Assembly: GCA_015064735.1 (NCBI GenBank)
Contig: SVRP01000002.1
Coordinates: 146,591 to 210,590, forward strand
Source: Oscillospiraceae bacterium
Lineage (GTDB): Bacteria > Bacillota > Clostridia > Oscillospirales > CAG-272
Length of the DNA: 64,000 nt
Direction: 5' to 3'
Shown: positions 34,483 through 43,600 of the stretch, in pieces
Position numbering within the stretch: the first letter of the stretch is position 1
How the letters are laid out: the number at the start of each line of letters is the position of its first letter
Notes under the pieces: model-generated
What the model was told of the DNA's origin: nothing
Databases searched by the model: none
Seen by the model: the letters and a program-made list of their open reading frames with translations, nothing else
Position numbers and translations under genes: made by a program

Positions 34483-35343
34483 TTATAGATACCATCTTGC
34501 GCTTGCTCCGCAAGGAATACACATATTTGTTGCCGTAGCGCGAAGCCCGAGTTCTCCTGCCTCAAGGCGACCTCCGTATTTTGATGCGACACGCAAGCCG
34601 AGAATATACTGCATAGCCATAGGAGACAGCCCTGTTGTATAGGAGTTTATGAGGAAGAACAGGGGCTCGTCCGATAAGAGCTTTGCGCAAAGAGTTACAA
34701 GCTCGTCAACGCTGTCCTCTATTTTCCATATCTCTCCCGAAGGTCCTCTGCCGTACGAAGGAGGATCCATGATTATGGCGTCATACTTATTTCCCCGTCT
34801 TATTTCTCGCTCAACAAATTTTTTACAGTCGTCAACGATATAACGGATAGGCGCATCCGAAAGTCCGGAAAGGACCGCATTTTCCTTAGCCTGCGCAACC
34901 ATGCCCTTCGCCGCATCCACGTGAACGACCGATGCTCCCGCAAGCGCTGCCGCAACTGTTGCTCCACCCGTATACGCAAAGAGATTAAGTACCTTTATCT
35001 TTCTGCCCGATTTTGAAATAAGCTCCGAGAACCAATCCCAATTCGCAGCCTGCTCGGGAAAAAGTCCCGTATGCTTGAAGCCCATGGGCTTAAGTACAAA
35101 TTTCAGATTTTTATATCCAATATTCCAGGATTCGGGAAGCTCGTTCTTAATCCAGCCTCCGCCCCCCTTTGAAGAACGCTTGTATATTGCATCGGCATTA
35201 TTCCAACGCTTCTCTTTATTCACTCCGTTCCAGATTATCTGAGGATCGGGACGTCTGAGCACGTATGCTCCCCATCTCTCGAGTCTTTCTCCGCCCGATG
35301 CATCTATAAGCTCATAATCTTCCCAATTGTCTGCAATCCACAT
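34483..35343 (-). CDS. Class I SAM-dependent methyltransferase, RlmI-like
   Basis: A 286-residue enzyme with the SAM site VLNLFAYTGGATVAAALAGA, the following acidic loop VVHVDAAKGMV and motif IV DPPSYGRGPSGE, as in the RlmI/RlmK family of 23S rRNA cytosine-5 or guanine methyltransferases. It lacks the N-terminal PUA domain of RlmI and instead begins with a beta-rich stretch (LERWGAYVLRRPDPQIIWNG). The target RNA is unknown. It is second in the ruvC-led operon, starting 10 bp after ruvC with AAGGTG. Confidence 0.83.
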   Translation of the reverse strand: MWIADNWEDYELIDASGGERLERWGAYVLRRPDPQIIWNGVNKEKRWNNADAIYKRSSKGGGGWIKNELPESWNIGYKNLKFVLKPMGFKHTGLFPEQAANWDWFSELISKSGRKIKVLNLFAYTGGATVAAALAGASVVHVDAAKGMVAQAKENAVLSGLSDAPIRYIVDDCKKFVEREIRRGNKYDAIIMDPPSYGRGPSGEIWKIEDSVDELVTLCAKLLSDEPLFFLINSYTTGLSPMAMQYILGLRVASKYGGRLEAGELGLRATATNMCIPCGASARWYL

Positions 35344-35352
35344 TTTTTCACC

Positions 35353-35856
35353 TTAAAATCCCTTGTTATAGTAATCCGCCAATCTCGATGTTCCCGAATG
35401 CGCATGGCACACAGCAATAGCAAGAGCATCTGCCGTATCGTCGGGCTTAGGAGGCTTTTGCAATCCAAGCATCATGGTTACCATGGTAATGACCTGTTTT
35501 TTCTCTGCTCTGCCATATCCTACCACTGCCTGCTTAACTTGCAAGGGAGTATATTCAAACACCTTAACTCCCATTCTGTGGGCACACATTATTATAACGC
35601 CTCTAGCCTCGGCAACCCGAATTCCGGTTGTCTGATTTGTATTAAAGAACAGCTCCTCGACAGCCATGTGCGAAGGCTTATATTTACTTATCAGCTCATT
35701 GATACTGTCAAATATGAGGGAAAGTCTTTGCTCTGTCTTCATTCCCGCAGGAGTTTCTATTGAACCGTAACCTAATGTCGTAAATTTAGAGCCGTTATAT
35801 TCAATAACTCCCCAACCTACGATCGCTATTCCGGGGTCAATTCCAAGAATTATCAT
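35353..35856 (-). CDS. ruvC: Holliday junction resolvase RuvC
   Basis: Endonuclease that cuts Holliday junctions paired by RuvAB. Four acidic residues are visible in ILGIDPGIAIVGWG (Asp7), VEELFF (Glu near 66) and PDDTADALAIA (two Asp near 140). 167 residues is the usual length. The ORF track's start is four codons upstream, overlapping the GGGAGGG ribosome site; the ATG at 35856 is preferred. Its partners ruvA-ruvB lie about 8 kb away in another operon on the opposite strand. Confidence 0.95.
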   Translation of the reverse strand: MIILGIDPGIAIVGWGVIEYNGSKFTTLGYGSIETPAGMKTEQRLSLIFDSINELISKYKPSHMAVEELFFNTNQTTGIRVAEARGVIIMCAHRMGVKVFEYTPLQVKQAVVGYGRAEKKQVITMVTMMLGLQKPPKPDDTADALAIAVCHAHSGTSRLADYYNKGF

Positions 35857-35886
35857 TTTCCCTCCCAAAAAAGTATCTTACTCCTT

Positions 35887-35915
35887 ATTATACCACATCA
35901 ACACATTTAAGTCAA
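35887..35915 (-). promoter_or_regulatory. Promoter of the ruvC-ymxH long operon
   Basis: Minus-strand TTGACT, 17 bp, TATAAT, about 30 bp upstream of the ruvC start. Gaps between the eleven following genes are under 65 bp. Confidence 0.75.
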
Positions 35916-35981
35916 ATACTATTTTGATTAATTTTGTAAAATTTTGTTTAGAATTCTTTATTTCATCACGACATCTTTATA

Positions 35982-36010
35982 TTGACATTTTTTCTAAAAC
36001 GTAGTATAAT
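35982..36010 (+). promoter_or_regulatory. Promoter of the glmM operon
   Basis: TTGACA, 17 bp, TATAAT: a perfect consensus promoter, about 70 bp upstream of glmM. Confidence 0.85.
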
Positions 36011-36079
36011 GGATATTAGGCTGTTTTCTGTTAAAAGTTTCGTGAGGCGCAAAAACACGAAACGGAGGAAAATAACAAA

Positions 36080-37447
36080 ATGGGAAAATATTTTGGCACA
36101 GACGGTTTCCGAGGTGAAGCCGGTATCTCGCTGACATCAGAACACGCATACAAAATAGGACGGTTTTTAGGGTGGTACTATGCCGAAAAAAACCAACGCA
36201 AAGTGCGCGCCGTAATCGGTAAGGACACCAGACGTTCAAGTTATATGCTGGAGTATGCAATCGCCGCAGGACTCACATCATCGGGTGCTGATGCATACAT
36301 TCTCCACGTAACAACCACACCGAGTGTTTCTTACGCTGTTGCCAGCGACGATTTTGATTGCGGAATTATGATATCTGCAAGCCATAATCCCTATTACGAT
36401 AACGGAATAAAGCTCGTTAACAGAAAGGGGGAAAAAATAGACGATACCACAATAGAGCATATTGAACTTTATCTTGACGGCAGACTTTCAGAGCTTGGAA
36501 TCACAGATGAGGATATTCCTTTTGCATCAGGCGAGAAGCTTGGACGAATAATTGACTATGCTGAAGGAAGAAACCGATACATTGGCTATCTTATTTCTCT
36601 ATCGCGATACTCCTTTAAGCCATTCAAGGTTGGTCTCGACTGCGCTAACGGAAGCGCATGGATGATAGCAAAGAGCGTATTTGATGCGCTTGGAGCCAAA
36701 ACCTATGCAATAGGAGTTTCTCCGGACGGAACCAACATCAACAGAGAAACCGGTTCTACTCACATCGAAAGTCTTTCAAGGCATGTCAAAGAGAACCATC
36801 TTGACTTAGGCTTTGCCTTCGACGGAGATGCTGACCGCTGCATCGCAGTTGATGAAAATGGCGACGTCGTAAACGGCGACCATATCCTCTATATTCTGGC
36901 TAAGCATATGCGTTCACAGGGAGAGCTTTCAAACAACACAGTCGTTACCACAATCATGTCTAACCTCGGGCTTTACAAAGCCTTAGACGCCGAGGGTATT
37001 GATTATGAGCAGACGACTGTAGGCGACAGATACGTATACGAAAACATGCAGAAAAACTCACACTGTCTCGGCGGAGAGCAATCAGGACACGTTATACTGT
37101 CCAAATATGCCACTACGGGAGACGGAATCCTTACTGCTATAAAGGTAATGGAAGCAGTTATCAGCAGCAAGCAATCCCTTTCCAAACTCGCATCACCCGT
37201 TTACATGCTCCCGCAAATAACACGGAATATCCGTGTCGCAGACAAAGCGGCTGTACGGAATAATGCACAGGTTCAGAAAGCAGTGGAAGAAGTGCGCCTT
37301 TCCATTGGAGACAGCGGAAGAATTTTGTTGCGGGAAAGCGGAACCGAGCCGGTCATAAGAGTTATGGTGGAAGCACCTACCGATGAGCTTTGCTCTTTGT
37401 ATGCCGACAAAGTGTTGCAGATTATTCGTTCGGAAGGGTTAGCGTGA
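36080..37447 (+). CDS. glmM: Phosphoglucosamine mutase
   Basis: Converts glucosamine-6-phosphate to glucosamine-1-phosphate for peptidoglycan precursor synthesis. The N-terminal FGTDGFRGEA, the phosphoserine loop ISASHNPYYDNGIK, the metal loop DGDADR (FAFDGDADRC) and the phosphate-binding LRESGTEPVIRVMVEA near the C-terminus are all present. Length 455 is normal. A good GGAGG site precedes the ATG. It is the first gene of a glmM - GlmU-like - glmS unit that covers glucosamine-6-phosphate synthesis through N-acetylation. Confidence 0.95.
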   Translation: MGKYFGTDGFRGEAGISLTSEHAYKIGRFLGWYYAEKNQRKVRAVIGKDTRRSSYMLEYAIAAGLTSSGADAYILHVTTTPSVSYAVASDDFDCGIMISASHNPYYDNGIKLVNRKGEKIDDTTIEHIELYLDGRLSELGITDEDIPFASGEKLGRIIDYAEGRNRYIGYLISLSRYSFKPFKVGLDCANGSAWMIAKSVFDALGAKTYAIGVSPDGTNINRETGSTHIESLSRHVKENHLDLGFAFDGDADRCIAVDENGDVVNGDHILYILAKHMRSQGELSNNTVVTTIMSNLGLYKALDAEGIDYEQTTVGDRYVYENMQKNSHCLGGEQSGHVILSKYATTGDGILTAIKVMEAVISSKQSLSKLASPVYMLPQITRNIRVADKAAVRNNAQVQKAVEEVRLSIGDSGRILLRESGTEPVIRVMVEAPTDELCSLYADKVLQIIRSEGLA

Positions 37448-37465
37448 GCTATAGGTAAGAAAATC

Positions 37466-38143
37466 ATGAAAAACACAGAATCCTTAATGACAAAAAATCT
37501 TTTTGGATACCCCGAGCACTCTATCGCTTACGAATTGCTCTCACGATTTGAATATCCTTGGGAGGCTCTGCCCCATATTTCAGAAATTATCACTGAGCTC
37601 GGCTCAACTCTATCTCCTGACGAGTACCGCCTTATGGGAGAAAACATTTGGGTAGCCAAAGATGCCTCTGTAGCTCCAACAGCTTTTATAAACGGTCCTT
37701 GCATTATTTGCAGGGGTGCCGAGATACGCCACTGCGCCTATATTCGCGGGAATGCTATTGTCGGCTCAAACGCTGTAGTCGGAAACTCGGTAGAATTAAA
37801 AAACTGCATTCTCTTTGACTGCGTGCAGGTACCGCACTTCAATTACGTAGGAGATTCAATACTCGGATATAAGTCGCATATGGGAGCCGGCGCGATAACA
37901 TCTAATGTTAAAAGCGACAAATCCCTTGTTACAGTAAAGTTTAATGATCAAAAAATTGAAAGCGGACTTAAAAAGTTCGGTGCAATACTCGGAGATTATG
38001 TTGAGATAGGATGCAACAGCGTTCTTAATCCCGGAACAGTAATCGGAAGTGGCTCCAACGTATATCCGCTCTCTTCGGTACGAGGTTACGTACCACAAAA
38101 AAGTATTTTTAAATCGCGGGAAGAAATAATCATTAAGAACTGA
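37466..38143 (+). CDS. Stand-alone left-handed beta-helix acyltransferase, GlmU C-terminal-like
   Basis: A 225-residue protein built on hexapeptide repeats (VAPTAFINGPCIICRGAEIRH and following, roughly residues 65-200), the left-handed beta-helix of sugar N-acyltransferases. FNYVGDSILGYKSHMGAGAI resembles the GlmU acetyltransferase site (NYVGDSxxGxxxNIGAG) where the His is catalytic in GlmU; here the loop reads KSHMGAG. No nucleotidyltransferase domain precedes it. Its place between glmM and glmS strongly suggests acetylation of glucosamine-1-phosphate or a related sugar phosphate, with uridylylation done elsewhere. It starts 18 bp after glmM with a weak ribosome site. Confidence 0.82.
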   Translation: MKNTESLMTKNLFGYPEHSIAYELLSRFEYPWEALPHISEIITELGSTLSPDEYRLMGENIWVAKDASVAPTAFINGPCIICRGAEIRHCAYIRGNAIVGSNAVVGNSVELKNCILFDCVQVPHFNYVGDSILGYKSHMGAGAITSNVKSDKSLVTVKFNDQKIESGLKKFGAILGDYVEIGCNSVLNPGTVIGSGSNVYPLSSVRGYVPQKSIFKSREEIIIKN

Positions 38144-38208
38144 TCTCCCGCATAATGCGCCTCCTATATTTTACAGTAAATACCTCCCTCAAATCGGGGT
38201 CATTGATA

Positions 38209-38430
38209 GCGCCAGACCGTTTTAGGACGTTAAAAAAACGGTTAACGAGGCGAGAAGTTATCGAAATTTCGGCGGATGCTTCTCCGGTACATAAAGATAC
38301 CGTTAAACGCAGGACAAATATGTGGGTAACCGCAAAACAATGCCTGCCGCTTTTATTAAAATCAAAGGACACCAATGCCATCTCAAAAAAGCAATTTTGG
38401 GTATGGTCTTTTCGTTGTGTTCAAAATACA
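38209..38430 (+). ncRNA. glmS ribozyme (GlcN6P-activated self-cleaving riboswitch)
   Basis: The cleavage-site context AGCGCC lies at 38208-38213, with the cut expected between A38208 and G38209. The core TCGAAATTTCGGCGGATGC with the CTTCTCCGG that follows is the diagnostic glmS ribozyme block, and GGTTAACGAGGCGAGAAG pairs around it. An extra hairpin (GCAGG...CCTGC) sits between P3 and the CTTTTATTAAAATC segment, then a distal P4-like hairpin. It fills the 350-bp gap upstream of glmS; the small ORFs reported here are not genes. The 3' boundary is approximate. Confidence 0.93.
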
Positions 38431-38444
38431 AAATCAGGAAAGGA

Positions 38445-38477
38445 AATGGCAGAGCCGAAAGCCATTTTTGCTCTGCC
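38445..38477 (+). other. Hairpin between the glmS ribozyme and glmS start
   Basis: GGCAGAGC/GCTCTGCC can form an 8-bp stem; AATGGC/GCCATT is a competing 6-bp stem using part of the same bases. The nearest Shine-Dalgarno-like AGGAAAGGA lies before it, over 45 bases from the glmS ATG, so folding would bring the two closer. Confidence 0.5.
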
Positions 38478-38492
38478 ATAACGGTTTATATT

Positions 38493-40322
38493 ATGTGTGG
38501 AATTATAGGTTATACAGGAAACTCGTGCGCAAGTCCGAAAATAACGAAAGGTCTTTCTGTTCTTGAGTACAGAGGTTATGATTCGGTTGGAATTGCAGCG
38601 GCAAACGAAAATGAAATTTCCATAATAAAGTGTAAAGGCAGAATAACATCCTTAGAAGAAAAATTATCCGATTCATTACTTCAAGAAAGCCATACGGCAA
38701 TAGGACATACACGTTGGGCAACCCACGGTGGCCCCTCTGATACCAATGCTCATCCGCATCGCGTAGGAGACGTTGTTCTTGTCCATAACGGTATAATTGA
38801 AAATTACATGGAAATAAAAAAGGAGCTTACAGAAAGCGGTGTTAAATTTTCTTCCGAGACCGACACGGAGGTTGCCGCAGCATGGATCAACCGTTGCTAT
38901 TGTAATCTTAAAGATCCAATCCCGGCAATTCGCGAAGCCTGCTCACGTTTTACGGGATCGTACGCATTTGCCATAATGTTCGAAAATCTTAAAGGAGAAA
39001 TATACGCCATAAGAAGGGGCAGCCCTCTTATACTCGCCGAAGGCAAGGACGGTTATTATCTGGCATCAGACATAACCGCACTGCTCCCCTTCACTCCCAA
39101 GTATCATATACTTGATGAAAACAGCATTGCATGTCTGAAAAGCAATGAGATCAAGATATTTTCAGATTCAAAGGATGCCTGCATTCCGGAATGGAAAATC
39201 ACCTCAATAACCCCCGAAGCTGCGCAAAAAGGCGGTTTTTCTCACTTTATGCTAAAGGAAATACACGAACAGCCGGAAGCAATTTTGAAGTCGGTATCTC
39301 CCCGCATTATTAACGGACTTCCTGATTTTTCGGGAGACGGAATACATGGGGATTTCTGGAAAAAGATAAAGAACATTCAAATCGTTGCCTGCGGTTCAGC
39401 AACACACGCGGGACTTGCCGGTGGATATTTCCTTGAAAAATTAGCAAAAATCCCTACCTCGTCGTATATTGCATCGGAATACCGCTATACCCCTCCCATC
39501 GCTACGGACGGAACACTTGTTATTCTCATATCCCAATCCGGAGAAACAGCAGACACATTAGCCGCATTACGTTACGCAAAGGCGCATAATATCCCCACAT
39601 TGGCTATAGTTAACGCTGTTGAAACAACGATTGCGAGAGAAGCCGATTACAAAATATACACCTACGCAGGTCCTGAAATCGCTGTTGCAACAACCAAGGG
39701 CTATTGTACACAGGTTTCTGTTCTGTACATGATTGCTGTGGCAATCGCTCATCAAAAGGGTGATATTTCCGACCAAACAGCCAAGGAACTTGTTGAAAAC
39801 ATATCACAAGGTGCTCCTAAGGCGATTTCTCATATACTCTCTCAAAGAAATATTCTCACTGAGATTGCAAAGAAATTATACAGGCATGAACACGTGTTTT
39901 ATATTGGCAGAGGAATAGATTTTCATATTTGCGCAGAGGCATCTCTCAAGCTCAAAGAAATATCCTATATTCACAGCGAAGCTTATGCCGCAGGAGAGCT
40001 CAAGCACGGAACTATTTCACTCATTGAGAACGATACTCCTGTCATAGCAATCGTAACGGAAAACAGGCTGTACGAAAAAACCGAGAGCAACTTAAGAGAG
40101 GTAAAGAGCCGCGGCGCCGACGTTATTCTTATATGCAGAGATGATATTTCTTCGGATAATCATTCAACCGATTCCGTATTGACTATACCCTCGACCTCCG
40201 ACGTTGCAAGTGTTTTTGCCGCAATAGCTGCCGTTCAAATAATTGCATTTGATGCAGCATTACTTAGAAATTGCGACATCGACCGTCCCCGTAATCTTGC
40301 AAAATCCGTTACAGTAGAATAA
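38493..40322 (+). CDS. glmS: Glutamine:fructose-6-phosphate aminotransferase
   Basis: Makes glucosamine-6-phosphate from fructose-6-phosphate and glutamine. Met removal exposes the catalytic Cys in MCGIIGYTG; the glutaminase half also has LEYRGYDSVG and GHTRWATHGGPSD. The second half carries two SIS isomerase domains (IVACGSATHAGLAGGY, SQSGETADTL, and the C-terminal DRPRNLAKSVTVE). The length of 609 residues is standard. The ORF track extends upstream through the ribozyme, but Cys must be residue 2, fixing the start at 38493. No clear ribosome site is immediately adjacent. GlcN6P should trigger cleavage of its own mRNA by the ribozyme. Confidence 0.96.
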   Translation: MCGIIGYTGNSCASPKITKGLSVLEYRGYDSVGIAAANENEISIIKCKGRITSLEEKLSDSLLQESHTAIGHTRWATHGGPSDTNAHPHRVGDVVLVHNGIIENYMEIKKELTESGVKFSSETDTEVAAAWINRCYCNLKDPIPAIREACSRFTGSYAFAIMFENLKGEIYAIRRGSPLILAEGKDGYYLASDITALLPFTPKYHILDENSIACLKSNEIKIFSDSKDACIPEWKITSITPEAAQKGGFSHFMLKEIHEQPEAILKSVSPRIINGLPDFSGDGIHGDFWKKIKNIQIVACGSATHAGLAGGYFLEKLAKIPTSSYIASEYRYTPPIATDGTLVILISQSGETADTLAALRYAKAHNIPTLAIVNAVETTIAREADYKIYTYAGPEIAVATTKGYCTQVSVLYMIAVAIAHQKGDISDQTAKELVENISQGAPKAISHILSQRNILTEIAKKLYRHEHVFYIGRGIDFHICAEASLKLKEISYIHSEAYAAGELKHGTISLIENDTPVIAIVTENRLYEKTESNLREVKSRGADVILICRDDISSDNHSTDSVLTIPSTSDVASVFAAIAAVQIIAFDAALLRNCDIDRPRNLAKSVTVE

Positions 40323-40327
40323 TACCC

Positions 40328-40367
40328 AAAATGGGCTGTCTCAAATCGCATTTGAGACAGCCCATTT
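40328..40367 (+). terminator. Terminator with TGTCTCAAA-type arms
   Basis: AAATGGGCTGTCTCAAAT and ATTTGAGACAGCCCATTT form an 18-bp stem with a short loop, ending the glm operon. The T-run is only three bases. Confidence 0.75.
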
Positions 40368-40410
40368 AAGTTTGCTATTGAAGATTATAAAATTTTGTTT
40401 GGAATTCTTA

Positions 40411-40439
40411 TTTACAAAAGAATGAAAATATGGTAAAAT
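40411..40439 (+). promoter_or_regulatory. Promoter of the DUF951-yfhO-ruvAB operon
   Basis: TTTACA, 17 bp, TAAAAT, about 30 bp upstream of the DUF951 start. Confidence 0.6.
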
Positions 40440-40470
40440 AGATATATATTTGCAAATTAAGTGGTGTTTT

Positions 40471-40671
40471 ATGGAAATAATAAAATTTAAGCTTGGCGAT
40501 ACTGTTGAATTAAAAAAGCAGCACCCATGCGGGGACAACCGTTTCAGAATATTACGGGTTGGCAGCGAGATGCGAATCGTTTGTCTGAAATGCGGTCGCG
40601 ATATGAATATTGACAGAATCAAGCTGGAAAAAGCGACAAAGCGAATTCTTACCGAGAATAGCGAGGAATAA
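40471..40671 (+). CDS. DUF951 small zinc-ribbon-like protein
   Basis: A 66-residue protein matching DUF951: LGDTVELKKQHPCGDNRFRILRVGSEMRIVC (quoted in part) and CLKCGRDMNIDR. The three cysteines with nearby His may bind zinc; the fold resembles an OB/SH3-like barrel. The function is unknown, though it is widely conserved in Firmicutes. The ORF track's start at 40450 lacks a ribosome site; the ATG at 40471 follows GTGGTG. It ends 5 bp before the yfhO gene. Confidence 0.85.
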   Translation: MEIIKFKLGDTVELKKQHPCGDNRFRILRVGSEMRIVCLKCGRDMNIDRIKLEKATKRILTENSEE

Positions 40672-40676
40672 CATAT

Positions 40677-43600
40677 ATGTTTACAACAAACAGCAAAACC
40701 GAAAAGAAGCCATGCAGGCTTTATAAGGTAAAATCGGTCCTTTCCGATATTCAGGAGAAGATAGCCGGCAATCAGTACAGCTATCTCTTTTTCTGCTTTC
40801 TTATTCCCGCCGTTATCATGTATTTCGTATACATCGCCATGGGAATACATCCATTTGGAGACAGCTCGGTATTGACCCTTGACCTTAACGCTCAGTACGT
40901 ATATTTTCACGAAGCATTCAGAAACACTTTAACCGGCAATGGCAATATGCTCTATTCCTTCTTCCGAAATCTTGGCGGAGAATTTATGGGTATCTACGCA
41001 TATTACGTTGCAAGTCCCTTTACTTATATCGTACTTCTCTTTCCTCAGCACATGATGCTTGACGCAATCCTGACCATAATGCTTCTGAAGGTCGGTCTAT
41101 GCGGTGTTACCTTTGGCTTTTATCTTCACAAGCACACAAAATCGGTAAACAAGCCTATTATCGCATGCTTTGCCGTTATGTACGCGCTCAGCTCTTATGC
41201 AGTGGCATATCAGGACAACGTAATGTGGATGGATGCTCTTATACTCCTTCCCCTTATAACCTACGGAATAGAGCGTCTCATAACTCACGGAAAATATATG
41301 CTTTTTGTCATTACGCTTTCGGTTGCGATAATGAGCCATTACTACATCGGATATATGCTCTGTATATTCGTTTTTCTGTACTACTTCTATTTCACCTTCT
41401 CACATACAAGAGAGGAGATAAATCCTACGGGAGAAAAGCTGCATTTCGCAAAGTCCTTTGCCAGAATAGCATTTTTCTCCTTGTTGGCTATCGCTATATC
41501 AGCATTTATAATTTGCTGCGCATACTATTCTCTGTCCTTCGGAAAAGATACGTTTACCAATCCTAACTGGAGCTTTAAGCAAAAATTCCCATTCTTTGAT
41601 ATGCTGACAAAGTTCCTACCCGGTTCTTACGACACCGTTCGCCCGGAGGGATTGCCTAATCTCTACTGCGGTACACTGACTCTTATATTGGTTCCTATAT
41701 ACTTCCTGTCAAAAAAAATATCATCAAGAGAAAAAGCTGCATCGGCTATATTTATAATCATCTTCGTTATGAGCTTTGTTTGCAGTCCTCTCGATCTTAT
41801 CTGGCACGGATTCCAGAATCCCAACTGGCTCAATTACAGATATAGCTTCTTGCTTTGCTTCATTCTTCTGATAATGGGTTATAAGGCAATCGGAAATCTT
41901 CGAGCTGCCGGAAACAGATTGGTATTCGGTATATCCGCATTGCTGCTTCTCTTTGTTATTTACGCTGAAAAGCTTGAATTTTCATCTTACCTCAAGGCAG
42001 AGGGCAAACTCGATACGTTGAAGATTATTTGGCTTTCTGCCATTGCTATCATTGCTTTTCTTTCTATTCTCTGTCTTATTATCAGACAAAAGAAAATCAC
42101 AAAGCGAGACGGTCTTGCGGGAATACTTGCGGCTCTCGTTTGTATAGAGGTATTCTGCAGTAGCCTTGCAATTATCGAAAAGCACAAAATAGACGTTGGC
42201 GGCTATGTAAAGGGCGCGGGATATTCTTCGTACAATGCATATCTCGGCGAGCTTCGACCTATTGTTTCCGATCTCAAGGAATACGACAGCGGCTTTTACA
42301 GAATGGAAAAGATGAATTACCGAAAGGTAAACGATAACATGGCATTGGGACTGAGAGGTCTTTCAAGCTCGACATCCACCCTTAACAAGGAAGTAATCGA
42401 CTATCTGGCAGCCCTTGGATTAGCATCCCGTTCTCACCGCTCGGCATACAGCGGAAGAACGCCTGTTACAGATTCTCTCCTTGGTATAAGGTACGTCATT
42501 GACTTCCAAAAAAATTACAGACTTAACTATTTTTACGACAAGGTTCTTACAAACGGAAAATATTCTGCTTTCTATAATCCCTATTCCCTGTCAATTGCTT
42601 ACGGGGTTGATTCCTCCGTTTCCGAATTTGATATGGAAAAGGATAAAACCGTCTTTGAAAGACTCAATTCTATGGTTTCGACCATGCTTGGCGATAATGC
42701 CGGATCGGATATTTTTGTTCCCATAAGAAAACACAAAATAGACACAAATTACAACTGTGAGCAGGTATACTCCTCTTCAAGAGTAACCTACAAGCCCATT
42801 GAAGATTCGATCAATGCGCAATACGTCGAATACACATTCGTAGCACAGGAAAGTGCTGAATATTACTTTCATTCCCCCTCAAGATACACCTATTATGAAA
42901 AAGAGCCAAAAATAAGCGTTGGTACGGTGGATCCCATTACTCAAGAAGCTGAATTAACTACATTAAGAGGATACCTTGGCAGCGAGACCAACAGCGTTGT
43001 AACGCTCGGATATTTTGACAAGGGAGAAAAGGTAACGGTTCGTCTGACAATTACGGGAGATATAACCCTATACACTTCTCCCAACTATATCTGGTATATT
43101 GACAGAGAAGCCTACGAGACCGAATTCAGAAAGCTTAAGAGCAATCCTCAGTTTGAAATTACAGAGTATACCGAAAATAATTTAAAGGGCAATATCGTAA
43201 CCAACAGCGATGCACAGACAATACAGACCACAATTCCCTACGACAAAGGCTGGAAGATATACGTTGACGGTCAGGAGGTAGAGCCATACAAGACCTTTGA
43301 TGCTCTTATTGCCTTTGATATTTCTTCTGCCGGCGAGCACACTCTTGAATTTAAATACAGCCCCGATATATACCTTAAGAGCGGATTAATTTCCATTGCC
43401 GGACTACTGTTGTTTATCGTCATATGCGTCCTTGATCTCGTGGTATTCCGCAAGCGAAGGAAAAAGGAATCTCCCATGTATTGGGCACTTGAGGATTTCG
43501 ATAGAGACGAAGAAGAAAGACGCGCTTTGCCTGCCGCAAGAAAAAAGACATTCAAAGAACGGATAGACACCGTAAAATCAAAGTTAAAAAAGAGGAAGGT

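Noticed and set aside
38155-38481. 108-codon plus-strand ORF in the glmS leader
   Set aside because: It lies on the glmS ribozyme; its codons follow RNA structure, and it has no ribosome site.
40341-40910. 189-codon minus-strand ORF across DUF951 and the glmS terminator
   Set aside because: It runs through a terminator and a promoter and antisense to two recognised genes.
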